DNA of 64,000 nucleotides from JAZGGS01 sp963764825 (lineage in GTDB: Bacteria; Bacteroidota; Ignavibacteria; Ignavibacteriales; Ignavibacteriaceae), in contig CAVXUA010000008.1 of assembly GCA_963764825.1 (NCBI GenBank), positions 186,001 through 250,000 of the forward strand, given 5' to 3'. Positions within the stretch are counted from its first letter, which is position 1; each line of letters starts with the position of its first letter. The position numbers and the translations under genes are program-made. Below, piece by piece: positions 19,111 through 31,917 of the stretch. The notes under the pieces were generated by a model that saw nothing but the letters and a program-made list of their open reading frames with translations, was not told where the DNA came from and ran no database searches.

Positions 19111-22100
19111 ATGTTTTTTCGTAAAAGAAAAAAAGTAAAAAGACCGCTCTACCGCAGGATTATAAATGCGTTCATCTATTTTGGTGTAGGTTTGATCGCA
19201 CTTTTGATGATCACCTTTGCAGTAACACAAACCTCTACATTTCGCAACTGGCTGCGCGAAACCGTTATTGAGCAGGTTAATTCTTCCACAAACGGGAGTT
19301 CTTTATTGATCGGGTTGATGGGACCATCTTCACATCTCTCATACTTAACAACACAACTCTTACACTTAAGGGTGATACAATTCTTAATGCTGGAAAAATT
19401 GAAGTGAAAACCAGCCCGCTTAAAATTACTATTTAAAATAATTTACTTTAGAAAAATTGAAATTAAAAATGCCACCATTGCATTGTTAAAAGATGAAAAT
19501 GGCGAATTGAATATCAGCAGGTTAATCCCTCCATCAGAAGAACTTGAAGATGAAGAGCCCTCGGAATTTAACTGGAAATTGGAAGTGGCTGATTTCTCAT
19601 TAAGCGATGTTAATGTAAAACTTCAATCTTATAACCATAAAAACAGCAATGCTTTTTACGATATTGTAAACTATGATGACTTGAGAGTTAATGACATTAA
19701 CCTTTCGCTTGCAGCTTTTGCTGATATAAACGGAAGTGAGTTTGAAGTAACAATTAATAACTTAAGTGCTAAACCAAATCTGAATTATTTTAAATTAAAT
19801 GATCTTTCAGGAAAATTTCTTCTTGTTGATGATAAAGCTGGCATTACTGATCTTAACCTTGTAACTGATAGATCACAGATTTCCATAAGTGCTGCAATAT
19901 CAGATTATAAACTGCTGGGCGAAGATAAAGGAAGAAAAATTGAAGATGCTTTAATGAGGGTTGATCTTGCTGCAAATAGATTTTAATTTTGATAACCTCA
20001 CATCATTTATTGATGCAACCTACCTGCTTAAAGGAGAGGTTACAACCCAGGTTAGTGCAAGCGGTTCATTGAACAACCTGGATCTTGAAAAACTTATAGT
20101 TGAACTGCAAGACTCCCGGCTTGAAGCAACCGGTAAGCTTAGGAATATTCACGCGGGGAGATAAGATGATTATTAATACAGTTTTTACAGATTCATATAT
20201 AAACCAAAACGATGCTAATAATTTGTTACACACTATTAAGTTCCTGTTTATGAAGAATTGGGCAGATTAACTTTCGATAGTTTATCTTATGCAGGCAACC
20301 CGTTGAATTTCAGCAGCAGGATAAAACTAAAAACTGATAAAGGAAATATTACTGCAACCGCACATCTAAATCTTGAAAAAGAAGAATTTGAATATGATAT
20401 AAATTTTGGGGCCAGGAATTTTGATATTTACCCTTTCACGGGTATAACATCCAATTTGAACAGCAAAGGGTCTTTAAAAGGAATTGGTCTTTCTCCCAAA
20501 AATATTATTGCAAAGATTAAACTAAATGGTGATGGATCAACTATTGATGGTAATTATTTTCAAAACCTGAATATTGAAGCAGACGGCTCCAATGGAATTA
20601 TAAAATCAGGTATTTCCTTTATTTCCGGCGATGCAGATGGTTCAATAAATTTTAACCTGGATTTAACTGATGAAAATAAACCATCTTATAAATTTACTGC
20701 CGGTTTAAACGGGTTTGATATCCGTTCGTTTTCTGCCGAATCTGGACATTCCAAGCAATCTTAATTTTTCTCTTGAAGGTGAAGGTGAAAACTTTAACCA
20801 GGATAATTTAAACCTATTTGCTAGTTTGATATTTAATAATTCAACAATAAGGGGATTAACAATCGACAGCACAAGAGCTATTGTTGATATAAGAAATGAA
20901 ACAGATCATAGGGTGATAAATGTTATTTCAGATCTTGCGGATATTACTTTATCCGGTAATTTTAAAATAGCAGACCTGGTTTCTGTAATAAGTAGTGAAT
21001 CTAAAATATTTTTCCAATGCAATAGCGAATAAAATTAACCAAATTCAACCGACAAGCATTATTGATAATATTAATGTTTATAATCTGCAGAATGAAAAAC
21101 AAAACGAGGTACTTTTCACAGACAACTTAAGCTCTGAGGTTGATTTATATTATGCGCTGGAGTTTAAAGATTTTGAGTTACTCTCTTTAATACTTGGCGG
21201 ATTGGAGATTGAAATTGATGGCGAGTTAAGTGGTAAGCTAACAACTTTTACCGATTCAATAGTTGCTAGCCTTAAAACTAACCTTGACTATTTTAAATTC
21301 TGGAATGGAAACGAACTGATTTATCTTTCTCAGCTTGATCTTGAGTTTTCAATTGCCAATAAATTATCAGCCATCGACCCTACCGAGCTTGAAACTGAAG
21401 TAAACTTGAAAGCAAGGAAAGTATTTTTTGAAAGCGAATTTGAAAATCTTTATCTCGATTTGAATTATAAAAATAACATTGCTGATATAGATTTCAGTGT
21501 GGTTTCTGAACAGAAAATAAAGACAAAACTAAGCGGAATTGCCGATATAAGTCAGAGACAAGATGGCTTTACTTCTGGATAATTTGCTGCTAAGTTATAA
21601 TGATTACTCACTTGTGAACAGGAACAAAATAGATATAAGTTATTCAAAAACCAACTTAATTTTAACAGGTTTACTTTAACACATAATCCTGGAGATATTG
21701 TAGTCGCAGGCACACTATCAATGAGTGGAGGGCACGACTTAACCCTGAATTTAAAAAATATTGGAGCAAAGGATTTAAGCATCGGTTTTTTGGAACTGCC
21801 ACCTGATATTAAGATGCATGGTCTCAATAAACATTTCTGCAAACTTGGCGGAATTACTAGCTCTCCCACGCTAAACCTTGACTTGAATGTTGATAGCTTA
21901 TCTTATAAAAACCAACCGTGGGATCACTATTAAGTTCGATCGGCTTTGCATATCAAGAGCTATGTTTTCGACATTAAATTAGTGAAAGGGATTTTAAATG
22001 TTGACAAACCTAGCTTTATTTTTAATGGAACTATTCCAATAGACCTCGCATTACAACAGGGAGGAAATTACTTGACGCTGAAAATATTTTATTAAACTTT

Positions 22101-23600
22101 AAAGCTGAAGAATTGGATTTAGCTTTCTTTGGAAGCATTGTCCCGGAGATTAACCATTTGCAAGGTAAATTAAATGCTGAAGTAAAAGCGAGTGGTAATT
22201 TGAAAAATTTAAATACGTTTGGATTTATAAATATAGATGATGCTTCTTTTATCCTGCAAGCTAACAGGCTAAAATATTACATGGGGTTAGGTTTAAAATT
22301 TGACGATGATAGGGTTGAATTATCAAAACTTTTTATTAAAAATAGTAATGAAACAAAAGACGGCGGAACATTAACAGGACAAGGGTATCTTACTCACAGA
22401 AATTTTTCACCCGTAGAAATTGACATATCACTTAATGGAAGACTTAAGCTGTTAAGCAAAAGCTCCGGTTCAGCAAATCCTTCATTATATGGTGATCTTG
22501 TAATTGAAACGCGAGAAGATCTTGTTTATAAACTTAGTAGAAACCAAAATCATCTTACTGCCGATCTTTTACTAAAAAAGGGAGCAAACGTTACCTTTTC
22601 TCCAACCAATTCTGCTTTTACCAACGAGACGGATAAATTTATTTATCATTTTAAGTCGCAAACTGATTCACTTGGTGATAAAGAGATTGACAGCTTAATT
22701 GTTATTTCTGAATCTGTTAGTCAAGAATTAAAAGCTTCATCTAAAGCTCCTTTTGATATTAATGTAAAGTTGGAAGTTGAAGATGAGGCAAAGATGATTT
22801 ACGTTCTATCAAAAGAATTTAATTATGATTTAACAGCTTATCTTGGTGGTAATTTTGAATATGTTCTTGAGAATGAAGTACCGATTGCTGAAGGTGAACT
22901 AGTTTTGCTGGAAGGTTCAAAGCTTAATTTTATCAAAACCTTTCAGGCGGAAGGATCAGTGAAATTTTTTAGTGAAATAGATAATCCTTATTTGGATATA
23001 ATAGCAACGTACCAAAATTATTATAACCCGGATACATTGGGTGCAGCAAGTGAGTATGAAGTGCAGGTAAGAATTCAACTTGAAGGTCCGGTTCAAAACC
23101 TTTCAACAAGTTTTATCCAGAATGAAAACAATATTAGTATTTATAAAAGAGCAACCGGTGGAGGGCAATTTGAGCTTGATGCTACAAAAACAACTTCGGA
23201 TGCAATGTTCTTTATTATATTAGGAAAATTTCCCGAAGATGCTAATACGCAGGAGACAAACCTTGTTGCATCAACAGCCGCTTCATTAGCCGGTTCACTT
23301 ATAGGCGGTTTCTTAAATGAAAAGCTCGGCGATATTGTACGTAGTGTGCAGGTAAGACAGGTAGGCACCGAAACAAAATTTAGCTTAATTGGAAAAGTTG
23401 AAAATGTTAGATATGAAATTGGGGGCACATCACAAATTTTCCAGGATTTTAGCCGTGCAAATGTTAAAATTGAATGGCCTGTCGTTCCAATAACGCCGCG
23501 CTTGATTTTGCGACTGGAAAGAAGAGAGCCGGTGTTTGAATCGAGTACTTACAGCGAAATGATAAATGAACTTGGTGTAAAATACAGCTTCGAGTTTTAA
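19111..23600 (+). CDS. tamB: TamB-like translocation/assembly protein (frame broken about ten times)
   Basis: A span of about 1,490 codons begins with a basic N-terminus and one membrane helix (about residues 24-45, FGVGLIALLMITFAV). It continues as long runs of beta strands typical of AsmA/TamB proteins, and ends with a TamB domain (about 22.8-23.6 kb) containing IGGFLNEKLGDIVRSV, VRYEIGGTSQIFQDFS and a Phe-terminated barrel-like end. TamB-type proteins bridge inner and outer membranes and move lipid or assist barrel insertion. Breaks occur roughly near 19310, 19430, 19985, 20165, 20250, 20735, 21010, 21575, 21670 and 21930-22080. It lies 15 bases after rfaE2. Confidence 0.8.
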
Positions 23601-23683
23601 AGTGAAATGAGGCCCGATTCATTGGAAATAGTTCTATGTGGCAATAATTTAAAATTCCGCATTAGTCGGATAGGTATAAAAAT

Positions 23684-25784
23684 ATGAAAAGAAAAATAAA
23701 AACATTATTCAATAAATATCCGGCTAGAAGTTTTAAAAATAAAGAGATGGCTAGTCGTTTAAATATAAGCAGCGATAAAGAGTACCGCGAGCTCAAAACA
23801 ATTGTGCATCAACTTTACCTTGAACAATTTTTAGTAAAAACCGGGAAAAGGTATAGACTTAATTCCTTACCGGATTCCAACAAGATTGTTGGTCATCTTC
23901 AAATAAATGAAAATGGCTTTGGTTTTGTAGTTCCTAAAAATTCTAATATCGGCGATATATTTATTGCTGCAAGAAACTTAGGCACCGCATTTAACGGCGA
24001 TATTGTGGAGGTTATTCTCTTTGCAAAACAAAAAGGAAAGAACCTTGAAGGACAAGTTGATAAAGTGGTTAAGAGAAACAGGAAAGAGGTTGTAGGGGTT
24101 TTAAAGAAATCAAAATCGTTTTACTTTGTTATTCCAGATGATAATAAAATTCACCGCGATATTTATGTTGATAAATCCCGCTTAAAGAATGCAGTAAAAG
24201 GTGATAAGGTTTTAGTTGGAAATTTTTCGTGGGATGATAAAATGCTGAATCCCGAAGGAGAAGTGCTGGAAGTTTTAGGTAAAGAGGATTCCCCATTTAT
24301 TGATGTAAAATCTATTGCAAGAGAGTTTGGTATTCCCTCTGCATTTCCAGCTGCTGTAGAAGCGGAAGCAGAAAAAATTCAAACAATAATTTCCGAAAAA
24401 GAAATAAAAGCAAGAAAAGATTATCGTGATAAAATTACTATTACAATAGATCCTGATGATGCAAAAGATTTTGATGACGCATTATCTATTGAAGTGCTCG
24501 ATAACGATAATTATTCTGTGGGTGTGCACATAGCCGATGTAAGCCACTACGTAAAACCCGGTACAAAATTAGACGAAGAAGCTCTCGAAAGAGGAAACAG
24601 TGTTTACTTTGTTGGCAAAGCAACTCCTATGTTACCTGAGCAGTTATCTTCAAACATCTGCTCGCTTGTTCCAGGTGAAGAGCGGCTCACTTTTTCAGTC
24701 ATTTTCGAAATTACAAAAAGGGGAAGTGTAATTGGTTCGGAAATTTGCAGATCGATCATCAAAAGTAATCGAAGATTTACTTACAAAGAAGCACAGGAAA
24801 TTCTTGAAACGAGGAAAGGGTGAGTATTGCAGCGAAATTTCTATACTGAATAAACTGGCAGAAGTGTTGAGAAAGAAAAGAGTAAAAGAAGGTAGTTTTG
24901 AATTTTCTACACCCGAAGTTGAAATAAAACTTGATGAAAATGGAAAACCTGTTAGCATAATTAAAAAGTATTTAAAAGAAAGTAATATGCTTGTTGAGGA
25001 GTTTATGCTCCTTGCTAACAGAACCATTGCAAAACAGCTAACAGCCAAAAATTCAATTCCGTTTTTATTTCGTACACATGATTTTCCGGATGGAGAAAAG
25101 ATTGGTGAGTTTGCACGGTTTGTAAGATCGTTGGGTTATTCCTATAATCCACATGCAGGAAATCCCTCAAGTCAATTCCATCACCTTGTTTCCCAAATAA
25201 AAGGTACCGAAGAGGAAGCAGTTATAAACGAACTCGCTATCAGATCGATGGCTAAGGCAGTCTATTCCCCTGAAAATATTGGGCATTACGGACTTGGCTT
25301 TAAATATTATACGCACTTTACTTCACCGATAAGGCGTTATTCCGATTTGATTGTTCATAGAATAGTTGCTGAAAACACTATTAAAAATACTGGAAAATAT
25401 TATTCCCTTGCGCAATTGGATAAAATTTGTGATCATTTGTCTGCCAGCGAAAGAAATGCTGTTGATGCTGAAAGAGCTTCGATTAAATTAAAACAGGTGG
25501 AATTTCTTAAAAATAAAGTTGGTGAAGAGTTTCATGCAGTTATTTCCGGCGTTACAAACTTTGGCTTATTTGTTCAATTAACCGATATTCTGGCTGAAGG
25601 ATTGATAAAAGTAAGAGATTTAGAGGGAGATTTTTACGTTTTTGATGAGAAGAAATATTCATTAATTGGGAGAAGAACTAAAATACGGTATAGATTAGGT
25701 GATAGAATTAATGTAAAATTGGTACGGGCTGATATAGAAAAATTAGAACTTGACTTTTTAATAATTGAAGATAAAATAAAATGA
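23684..25784 (+). CDS. rnr: Ribonuclease R (frame broken once)
   Basis: Merged product of about 700 residues with the RNase II/R order: an N-terminal helical domain and cold-shock domains (VGHLQINENGFGFVVP), the catalytic RNB domain with TITIDPDDAKDFDDALSIE (four magnesium-binding Asp) and VHIADVSHYV, then YTHFTSPIRRYSDLIVHR and a C-terminal S1 domain (VISGVTNFGLFVQL). It degrades structured RNA 3' to 5'. One extra G in a GGG run near 24821 splits it; repair gives RKG-EYCSEI. Its stop overlaps the next start by ATGA. Confidence 0.94.
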
Positions 25785-28700
25785 AGTTAGATAAAATCAT
25801 TTTAAAAACATTCCTGCTTATTGTTTTTATGCAATCCCTGGCATTTAGCCCAGTTTGGGCAGAACAAAGTTCAATATAAATATTTTGAGTGGTATTATAT
25901 TCAAACAAACCACTTTGATATTTACTTTACCGATAATGGTGAAACACTTGCGGAGTTTACTGCTTACGCTGCAGAAGATGCATTAAGCAAAATTCAGAGC
26001 AGCTTCGATTATTCCATTAACAATCGTATTACCCTTATTATTTACAATTCACAAAATGATTTCCAGGAAACAAATGTAACCGATTATTACTTAAGCGAGG
26101 GTATTCAGGGTTTTACCGAACTCGTTTAAGAATCAGGGTGGTTATACAATTTGCCGGTTCCTACAAACAATTTCGTCATCTTGTTCATCACGAACTTGTG
26201 CATGCCGTTTTAAATGATATGTTCTACGGTGGATCAATACAAAATATTATTTCAAACAATATATCACTGCAAGTACCTCTTTGGTTTAGTGAGGGATCTG
26301 GCAGAATACCAGGCATTGGGCTGGGATGAAGATACGGATATGTTTATCAGGGATGCTGCTATTGGAGAGTACTTACCAGATATTCAGAGATTAAGCGGGT
26401 ATTTTGCTTATCGCGGTGGACAGTCAGTTTTCTACTATATTGCAAAAAAATATGGGAGAGAAAAAATTGGTGAACTTGTTAATGCTATTAGAGGGGCTGG
26501 CAACGTTGATGGGGCTTTGAAGGAAACAATAGGTCTTTCACTTAAGGAATTAAATGAAAGATGGAAAAAAGATATCAAAAGAGTTTACTGGCCAGACATA
26601 GAAGTTACAGAAGACCCGGATGAATTTGCAAAACGACTTACAGATCCGGAAGAAGATGGTGGATTTTATAATACCAGTCCTGCTATTTCCCCACAGGGAG
26701 ATAAAATTGCATTTATTACAAACAGGGATTTCTTTTTCAGTCTTTATATTATGGATGCAAACGACGGCACAATAATTAAAGAACTGGCAGAAGGAAACAA
26801 CTCACCAAACTTTGAAGAACTAAACATACTAACGCCCGGCTTATCATGGTCGCCTGATGGAACAAAAATTGCCTTTGCTGCGCTTAGCCATGGTTATGAT
26901 TTAGTGTATATTATTGATGTTGACGAAGAAGACTATAGTGCGCTTCCTATAAAATTGGATGCCGTTCACAGTGTTGCCTGGTCTTGGGATAGTAAATATC
27001 TCTCCTTTATTGGACAAACATCAAAACAAACTGATGTTTACTTATATGAATTTGAAACCAAAGAGATAACAAACCTGACTGATGATATCTTCACTGATTC
27101 TGATCCCTGTTGGTCTCACGATGGTAAAAAGATCTTCTTTGCTTCAGATAGGAACAGCTACCTTACTGTGGATGATGTGTCTGAAGGGTTCAAAATTTAC
27201 AAACACGATTATACCCAGAAGGAGATATATTCGCTTAATATTAAAACCAGGAATGTTCAAAGAATTACCGATATGCCCGGAAGTAATGAAAGTTCTCCGG
27301 TAATTAGCGAAGATGATACTCAAATTCTTTTCGTTTCTGATTTAAATGGAATAAATAACATCTACAAAAAAAGAGTTGTCTTTTCTTCTAATGATATTAG
27401 TGTAAGTGATATTAAAGATATCAATCCAATCCCTATTACAAATTCACAAGCAGGGCTCTACCAGCTTTCTGCTTCCCGCGATGGTGAGAAACTAGCGTTC
27501 TCATCTTTATACGAATCTGCATTTAACATCTTTACACTTAGCAATCCGTTTGATATAGATTTAGAATTAGAGGAACTACCTCTTACTAAGTTTAGAAAAG
27601 GAATGCTGGATCTGGATGCTCCGAAACTTATTGTTTCTGGTGATAAAGAAGATGAAACGAAAGTAAACATATCCGGCAAAAGATACATCAGATTCAGAAT
27701 CATCAATATTTCTAACAGGAAATTTTGTTGATTCATCAAAAGTAATTGAAGATTCTGCTGAAGTTGAATTTGGTAATTACGTATTTGGTGGCGAAACAAT
27801 TGTTGCAAACGGAGAAGATGTTGATGATGATATATTTAACCTAACGGATAACCTGGATGAGCGGGGTAATTTTAAAGTGCACAAATACAAAATTAATTTT
27901 GCTCCCGATCTTGTTTACGCTAATGCAGGTTACAGTACTCTTTACGGTTTAATTGGTACAACCTTAATTTCTTTTAGTGATGTTCTTGGTAACCACAAGT
28001 TAGTGGGAATTACCGGTTTGCAGATTGATCTTAAAAACAGCGATTATGGACTGGCTTACTATTACCTTGCAAAAAGAATAAACCTGGGAATTGAAGGATT
28101 TCATACTGCGCGGTTTTTAAGGGTATCACGCGTTTCACAAAACGGATTCCTCTCAGCAGAATTAATCAGGTACAGAAATTTTGGTTTTGTAGGAAGTGCA
28201 AGTCTTCCGTTAAATAAATATTACAGGTTTGATGGCGCACTTAGCTGGCTTAATGTATCCAGCGAAAACCTTGATAATGCTGGAGAGACTCCTGAAAAAG
28301 CCTCATTCGTTGTACCCTCATTAAGTTTCGTTCACGATAATGTGCTTTGGGGTTACACGGCGCCTATTGAAGGCACACGTTACAGGCTAAGTGTTTTTGG
28401 TAATCTTGGTATTGCCGATCCAAAGCTTAGCTTTTATTCAATTATGGGTGATTACAGAACCTACTTAAGATTTTTTACAGATCATTCCCTGGCTTTCCGG
28501 TTTTCGGGTGGTTATTCTGAGGGGAATAATCCCCAAAGGTTTTTCATTGGCGGAATTGAAAATTGGATAAACAGATCATTCTCAACTTCCGAAATACCAA
28601 TCGAATCAGCTTCTGATTTTGCATTTTTAACTGCTGCTTTGCCGCTTCGTGGTTATGATTACTCAGAGCAGATCGGTACGCGCTATGCCCTAATGAATAT

Positions 28701-29001
28701 TGAATTGCGTTTCCCACTTATTCGTTACCTGCTTACAGGTGGTTTGCCTCTATTATTTAATAACATAATCGGGGTAGCATTTGTTGATGTTGGAACTGCG
28801 TGGTTTGAAAATAAACAACTCAGTTTATTTAAACGGGATGAACTAGGAAACTTGGTAACAGATGATCTGTTAATCGGTACTGGTGTGGGTGCCCGAGTCT
28901 TCTTCTTATATTTTCTTTTACGGTTTGATGTTGCCTGGGCATATAATATAGAAGGATTTTCTAAACCGAAATTTTACTTCTCTCTTGGTGCTGATTTTTA
29001 G
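25781..29001 (+). CDS. Large fusion: HExxH peptidase-like domain, TolB-like propeller and outer-membrane barrel (frame broken about four times)
   Basis: ATG at 25781 overlaps the rnr stop and opens a signal peptide (LLIVFMQSLAFS). A domain of about 250 residues follows, ending with FRHLVHHELVHAVLNDM, a zinc HExxH motif as in peptidase-MA-like proteins. Then come PD40/TolB repeats (LSWSPDGTKIAFAAL, VAWSWDSKYLSFIG, PCWSHDGKKIFFASDR, SPVISEDDTQILFVSD). The last 370 residues, 27.9-29.0 kb, form a surface-antigen/BamA-like barrel (LPLRGYDYSEQIGTRYALMN) ending in Phe. Breaks are near 25850, 26125, 26310 and 27720. It is probably an outer-membrane anchored periplasmic or surface hydrolase; the substrate is unknown. 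Confidence 0.75.
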
Positions 29002-29078
29002 TAAACACATCATTAAAAATACACCTCCTGCAAAAAATTGAAAATGGGAGGCAATAGAGAAATTCAACTTAGCCATCG

Positions 29079-29357
29079 TTAGTCACTTGATTTTTTACTT
29101 GAAGGTATTTTTTCTTTATCTGAAGATTTTGGCTTAGCACTTTTATCCGGAGTAGATTTCGCTGAACTTACTGAATTGTTTTTATAATCCGTTTGATAGA
29201 AGCCACTTCCTTTAAAAATAGGTCCTGCGCCTGCTCCAATAAGTCTTTTTACAACTCCCCCACACTCCGGGCAATCCGTTATCGGTTCTGCAATCATTGG
29301 CTGAAACATTTCAAATGTATGATTACATTCTGTGCATTTATAATCGTAAGTTGGCAT
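29079..29357 (-). CDS. FmdB-family zinc-ribbon protein
   Basis: A 92-residue protein starts MPTYDYKCTECNHTFEMFQ and has a second CPECGG pair, together one zinc ribbon (residues 8-34) as in the FmdB regulatory-protein family. GSGFYQTDYK is the conserved family tail. The last 35 residues are Ser/Lys/Asp rich and probably disordered. It is cytosolic with an unclear role, often annotated as a putative regulator. It is convergent with the large fusion gene and divergent from the next lipoprotein. Confidence 0.88.
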   Translation of the reverse strand: MPTYDYKCTECNHTFEMFQPMIAEPITDCPECGGVVKRLIGAGAGPIFKGSGFYQTDYKNNSVSSAKSTPDKSAKPKSSDKEKIPSSKKSSD

Positions 29358-29503
29358 ATTCGTTCTTTCTCTGGTATTAATTGAAGGCGAAACTTAGGGA
29401 AAAATTTAATATTTTCTATAAATTTGATTCATCTTAAAAAAATAAGATTCAGGTTGGGGGCAGATTGTTTTTTTATATTTAAAAAATATAGAATGTTATT
29501 GCT

Positions 29504-30163
29504 GTGAAAAAATTATTAATCATTCTTATTCTACCTTTTGTACTTACCGGCTGCTTAAATTATTACCAGGAAGTTAAGCTTGCCATTGATGGTTCCGGTT
29601 CAATGCATATTGATTACTGGATGCTGCTGCCCGATGATGAAAGTGCCAGTGTTGTTAGCAAAATAGGAATTTTCACTCCCGATTCCATAAAAAAAGAATT
29701 TACATCCGAACACAGCATTGTGGAAAATGTTATGGTTTACCAGGATACAACCGATACTACAACTCATGCTGTTCTGGATTTAACATTTACACATATTGAT
29801 TCACTCAATAACACCAAAGCTTTTTCCGATGCGCAGTTTTCATTTAAGGAGGGCGCCGCAGGGCATATAATTTTTAGCCAGTTTATTCCACCCATAGCTA
29901 CAGGTTTTGGTATTGATGGAAGCGCCTACCATGTGAGTTACCAATACACATTTTCAGGAGATATAATTACTCACAATGCTCACCATTCTTCCGGAAGAAC
30001 ACTTATCTGGCTCTATGCACTCTCAGAAATTGGTGGTGGAAAAACAATTTCCGTTACATTCAGACCCTTCAAATTAAAGGAAACGCCAATCTGGATCTTC
30101 ATATTATCTGGATTTGTTTTACTGTTGGTGATCTTTTTCCTGCTTAGAAAGAAGAAGAGCTAA
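29504..30163 (+). CDS. Lipoprotein with C-terminal membrane helix
   Basis: A 219-residue protein starts at GTG with a lipoprotein signal ending in LTGCLNYYQEV (lipobox LTGC, Cys at about residue 17). The periplasmic part begins KLAIDGSGSMHIDYW. A second hydrophobic segment near the C-terminus (about residues 193-213, WIFILSGFVLLLVIFFLL) is followed by RKKK, so the tail would be cytoplasmic. A lipid-anchored N-terminus and a C-terminal helix together suggest an inner-membrane location. I do not recognise a named family. It is apparently monocistronic. Confidence 0.75.
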   Translation: MKKLLIILILPFVLTGCLNYYQEVKLAIDGSGSMHIDYWMLLPDDESASVVSKIGIFTPDSIKKEFTSEHSIVENVMVYQDTTDTTTHAVLDLTFTHIDSLNNTKAFSDAQFSFKEGAAGHIIFSQFIPPIATGFGIDGSAYHVSYQYTFSGDIITHNAHHSSGRTLIWLYALSEIGGGKTISVTFRPFKLKETPIWIFILSGFVLLLVIFFLLRKKKS

Positions 30164-30212
30164 TTAAAGCGTATAGAGCAGCTATTTTCATTTAATTCCA
30201 CTCCGCATTTTT

Positions 30213-30244
30213 TTTGATTTAACTTAGTGATTTATTTATATTTG
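30213..30244 (+). promoter_or_regulatory. Bacteroidetes-like promoter for prs
   Basis: TTTG at 30213-30216 and TATATTTG at 30237-30244 are separated by 20 bases, close to the TTTG / TAnnTTTG consensus described for Bacteroidetes housekeeping sigma factor. It lies about 40 bases before the prs start. This is based on sequence match only. Confidence 0.45.
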
Positions 30245-30283
30245 CCTTCTATTTTTAAATAGATTCCTTAGAATAAAACTGTC

Positions 30284-31231
30284 ATGGCAACTAACGATTA
30301 TATGATCTTTTCCGGAAGTTCAAATCTTCCGCTTGCTATAAAAATATCTAAAAAAATTGGTAAACCATTAGGATCAATTGAGCTTAAACGTTTTAGCGAT
30401 GGCGAGATTTGGGTTAAATACGGCGAAAACATTCGTGGAATGGATGTTTTTATTATTCAATCTACAAACCCACCGGCTGATAATCTGCTGGAATTGTTGA
30501 TTATGATAGATGCAGCACGTCGGGCTTCTGCAAAGCAGATTACGGCAGTAATACCATATTTTGGTTATGCACGTCAGGATAGGAAGGATCAACCGAGAGT
30601 AGCTATTACTTCAAAACTAATGGCTAATCTTATTACTGTTGCAGGTGCAGATAGAGTGATTTCAATGGACTTACATGCACCGCAAATACAAGGGTTTTTT
30701 GATATTCCGTTTGATCACTTATACGGTTCATCTGTTTTTCATGATCAGTTTGACCATCTTAAAAACGATTTGGCAATTGTTTCGCCCGATGTTGGTGGAA
30801 TTAAACTTGCCCGGGCTTACGCAAAACTGCTGGGTAGTTCACTGGTGGTTATAGATAAGCGAAGACCAAAACAGAATGTTGCAGAGATTGTGCATATTAT
30901 TGGAGATGTTGAGAATAAAGAAGTATTAATTGTTGATGACCTGATAGATACCGCAGGTACTTTTGTTGGAGCTGTGGAGGCACTTAAAAACAGAGGTGCC
31001 AGCCATATTTATGGTGCCATTACTCATCCTCTTCTATCAGACAAGGCAATGGAAAAAATAAATAATTCCAACCTTTCAAAGTTGTTTGTTACTGATACAA
31101 TAAACCTTGATGGAAAGGGAATATTAGATAATCTAAAAATAGTTTCGGCATCAGATTTATTTGCCGAAGCAATACGAAGGACATTTTATAACGAGTCTAT
31201 TAGTTCGTTATTTAATATCGATAAAAGTTAA
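30284..31231 (+). CDS. prs: Ribose-phosphate pyrophosphokinase
   Basis: An intact 315-residue enzyme that makes PRPP from ribose 5-phosphate and ATP for nucleotide, His and Trp synthesis. Visible marks are the start MIFSGSSNLPLAIKISKKIG, RFSDGEIWVKYGENIRG, PYFGYARQDRKDQPR (ATP-binding flexible loop), MDLHAPQIQGFFDIP, KRRPKQN and the PRPP loop LIVDDLIDTAGTF. Normal hexameric class I length. It is followed 19 bases later by rplY, and the prs-rplY-pth order is a common bacterial arrangement. Confidence 0.97.
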   Translation: MATNDYMIFSGSSNLPLAIKISKKIGKPLGSIELKRFSDGEIWVKYGENIRGMDVFIIQSTNPPADNLLELLIMIDAARRASAKQITAVIPYFGYARQDRKDQPRVAITSKLMANLITVAGADRVISMDLHAPQIQGFFDIPFDHLYGSSVFHDQFDHLKNDLAIVSPDVGGIKLARAYAKLLGSSLVVIDKRRPKQNVAEIVHIIGDVENKEVLIVDDLIDTAGTFVGAVEALKNRGASHIYGAITHPLLSDKAMEKINNSNLSKLFVTDTINLDGKGILDNLKIVSASDLFAEAIRRTFYNESISSLFNIDKS

Positions 31232-31249
31232 CTTACATTTGGAGAATTA

Positions 31250-31915
31250 ATGAAAACTGTAACTTTAGAAGCTAATAAAAGAAAAGACACCAACAAAGCA
31301 ACCAGGAAAAGGTTAAGACGAGAAGGCAGAGTGCCTGGTGTTTTTTATTCGAAACGTTTAGATACAATTCCAGTTGATGTTTTGGAAAAAAAGATCCGTC
31401 CATTGGTTTTTACTGCTAAAACTAATCTTATTTCACTAAAGATTGAAGGACAAGAAGAACTCGAATGTATTATTAAAGATATCCAGTTCGATCCTGTTAC
31501 CGATGAGATACTTCACTTTGATTTATTAGGGCTCACAAGAGGTGAGATGATCCAGTTAGAAGTTCCTATTCAGTTGTTGGGCAGTTCCATTGGCGTTAGA
31601 GAAGGTGGATTGCTGCAGCAGATATTGCATAAAGTCGAAGTAGAGTGTTTACCAAAACATATTCCGGAGCATATTCCAATTGATATATCGGAGTTAGCAA
31701 TTGGTGATTCGGTCCTAATTTCTGATCTAACCGTTGAGAACTTAACACTGTTAAATCCCGCCGACGCCCTAGTAGTTGCAGTTGGTCATCAGAAAGTTGT
31801 GGAAGAAGAGGTTGAAGTTACTGAAGAACTTGTTGAAGGAGAAGAACCTGCTGAACCGGAAGTTATTGGTAAAGGGAAACCTGAGGAAGAAGAAGAAGAA
31901 AAAGAATCCAAATAA
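31250..31915 (+). CDS. rplY: Large ribosomal subunit protein bL25, long (Ctc) form
   Basis: A 221-residue long-form bL25. The N-terminal 5S rRNA-binding domain (RKDTNKATRKRLRREGRVPGVFY) is broken here into its first 90 residues, followed by the CTC beta domain (GLLQQILHKVEVECLP, HIPIDISELAIGDSV). A very acidic Glu-rich tail (from about residue 185) is probably disordered. A good GGAG precedes the ATG. It lies between prs and pth, and its stop is 2 bases before the pth GTG start. Confidence 0.94.
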   Translation: MKTVTLEANKRKDTNKATRKRLRREGRVPGVFYSKRLDTIPVDVLEKKIRPLVFTAKTNLISLKIEGQEELECIIKDIQFDPVTDEILHFDLLGLTRGEMIQLEVPIQLLGSSIGVREGGLLQQILHKVEVECLPKHIPEHIPIDISELAIGDSVLISDLTVENLTLLNPADALVVAVGHQKVVEEEVEVTEELVEGEEPAEPEVIGKGKPEEEEEEKESK

Positions 31916-31917
31916 AA

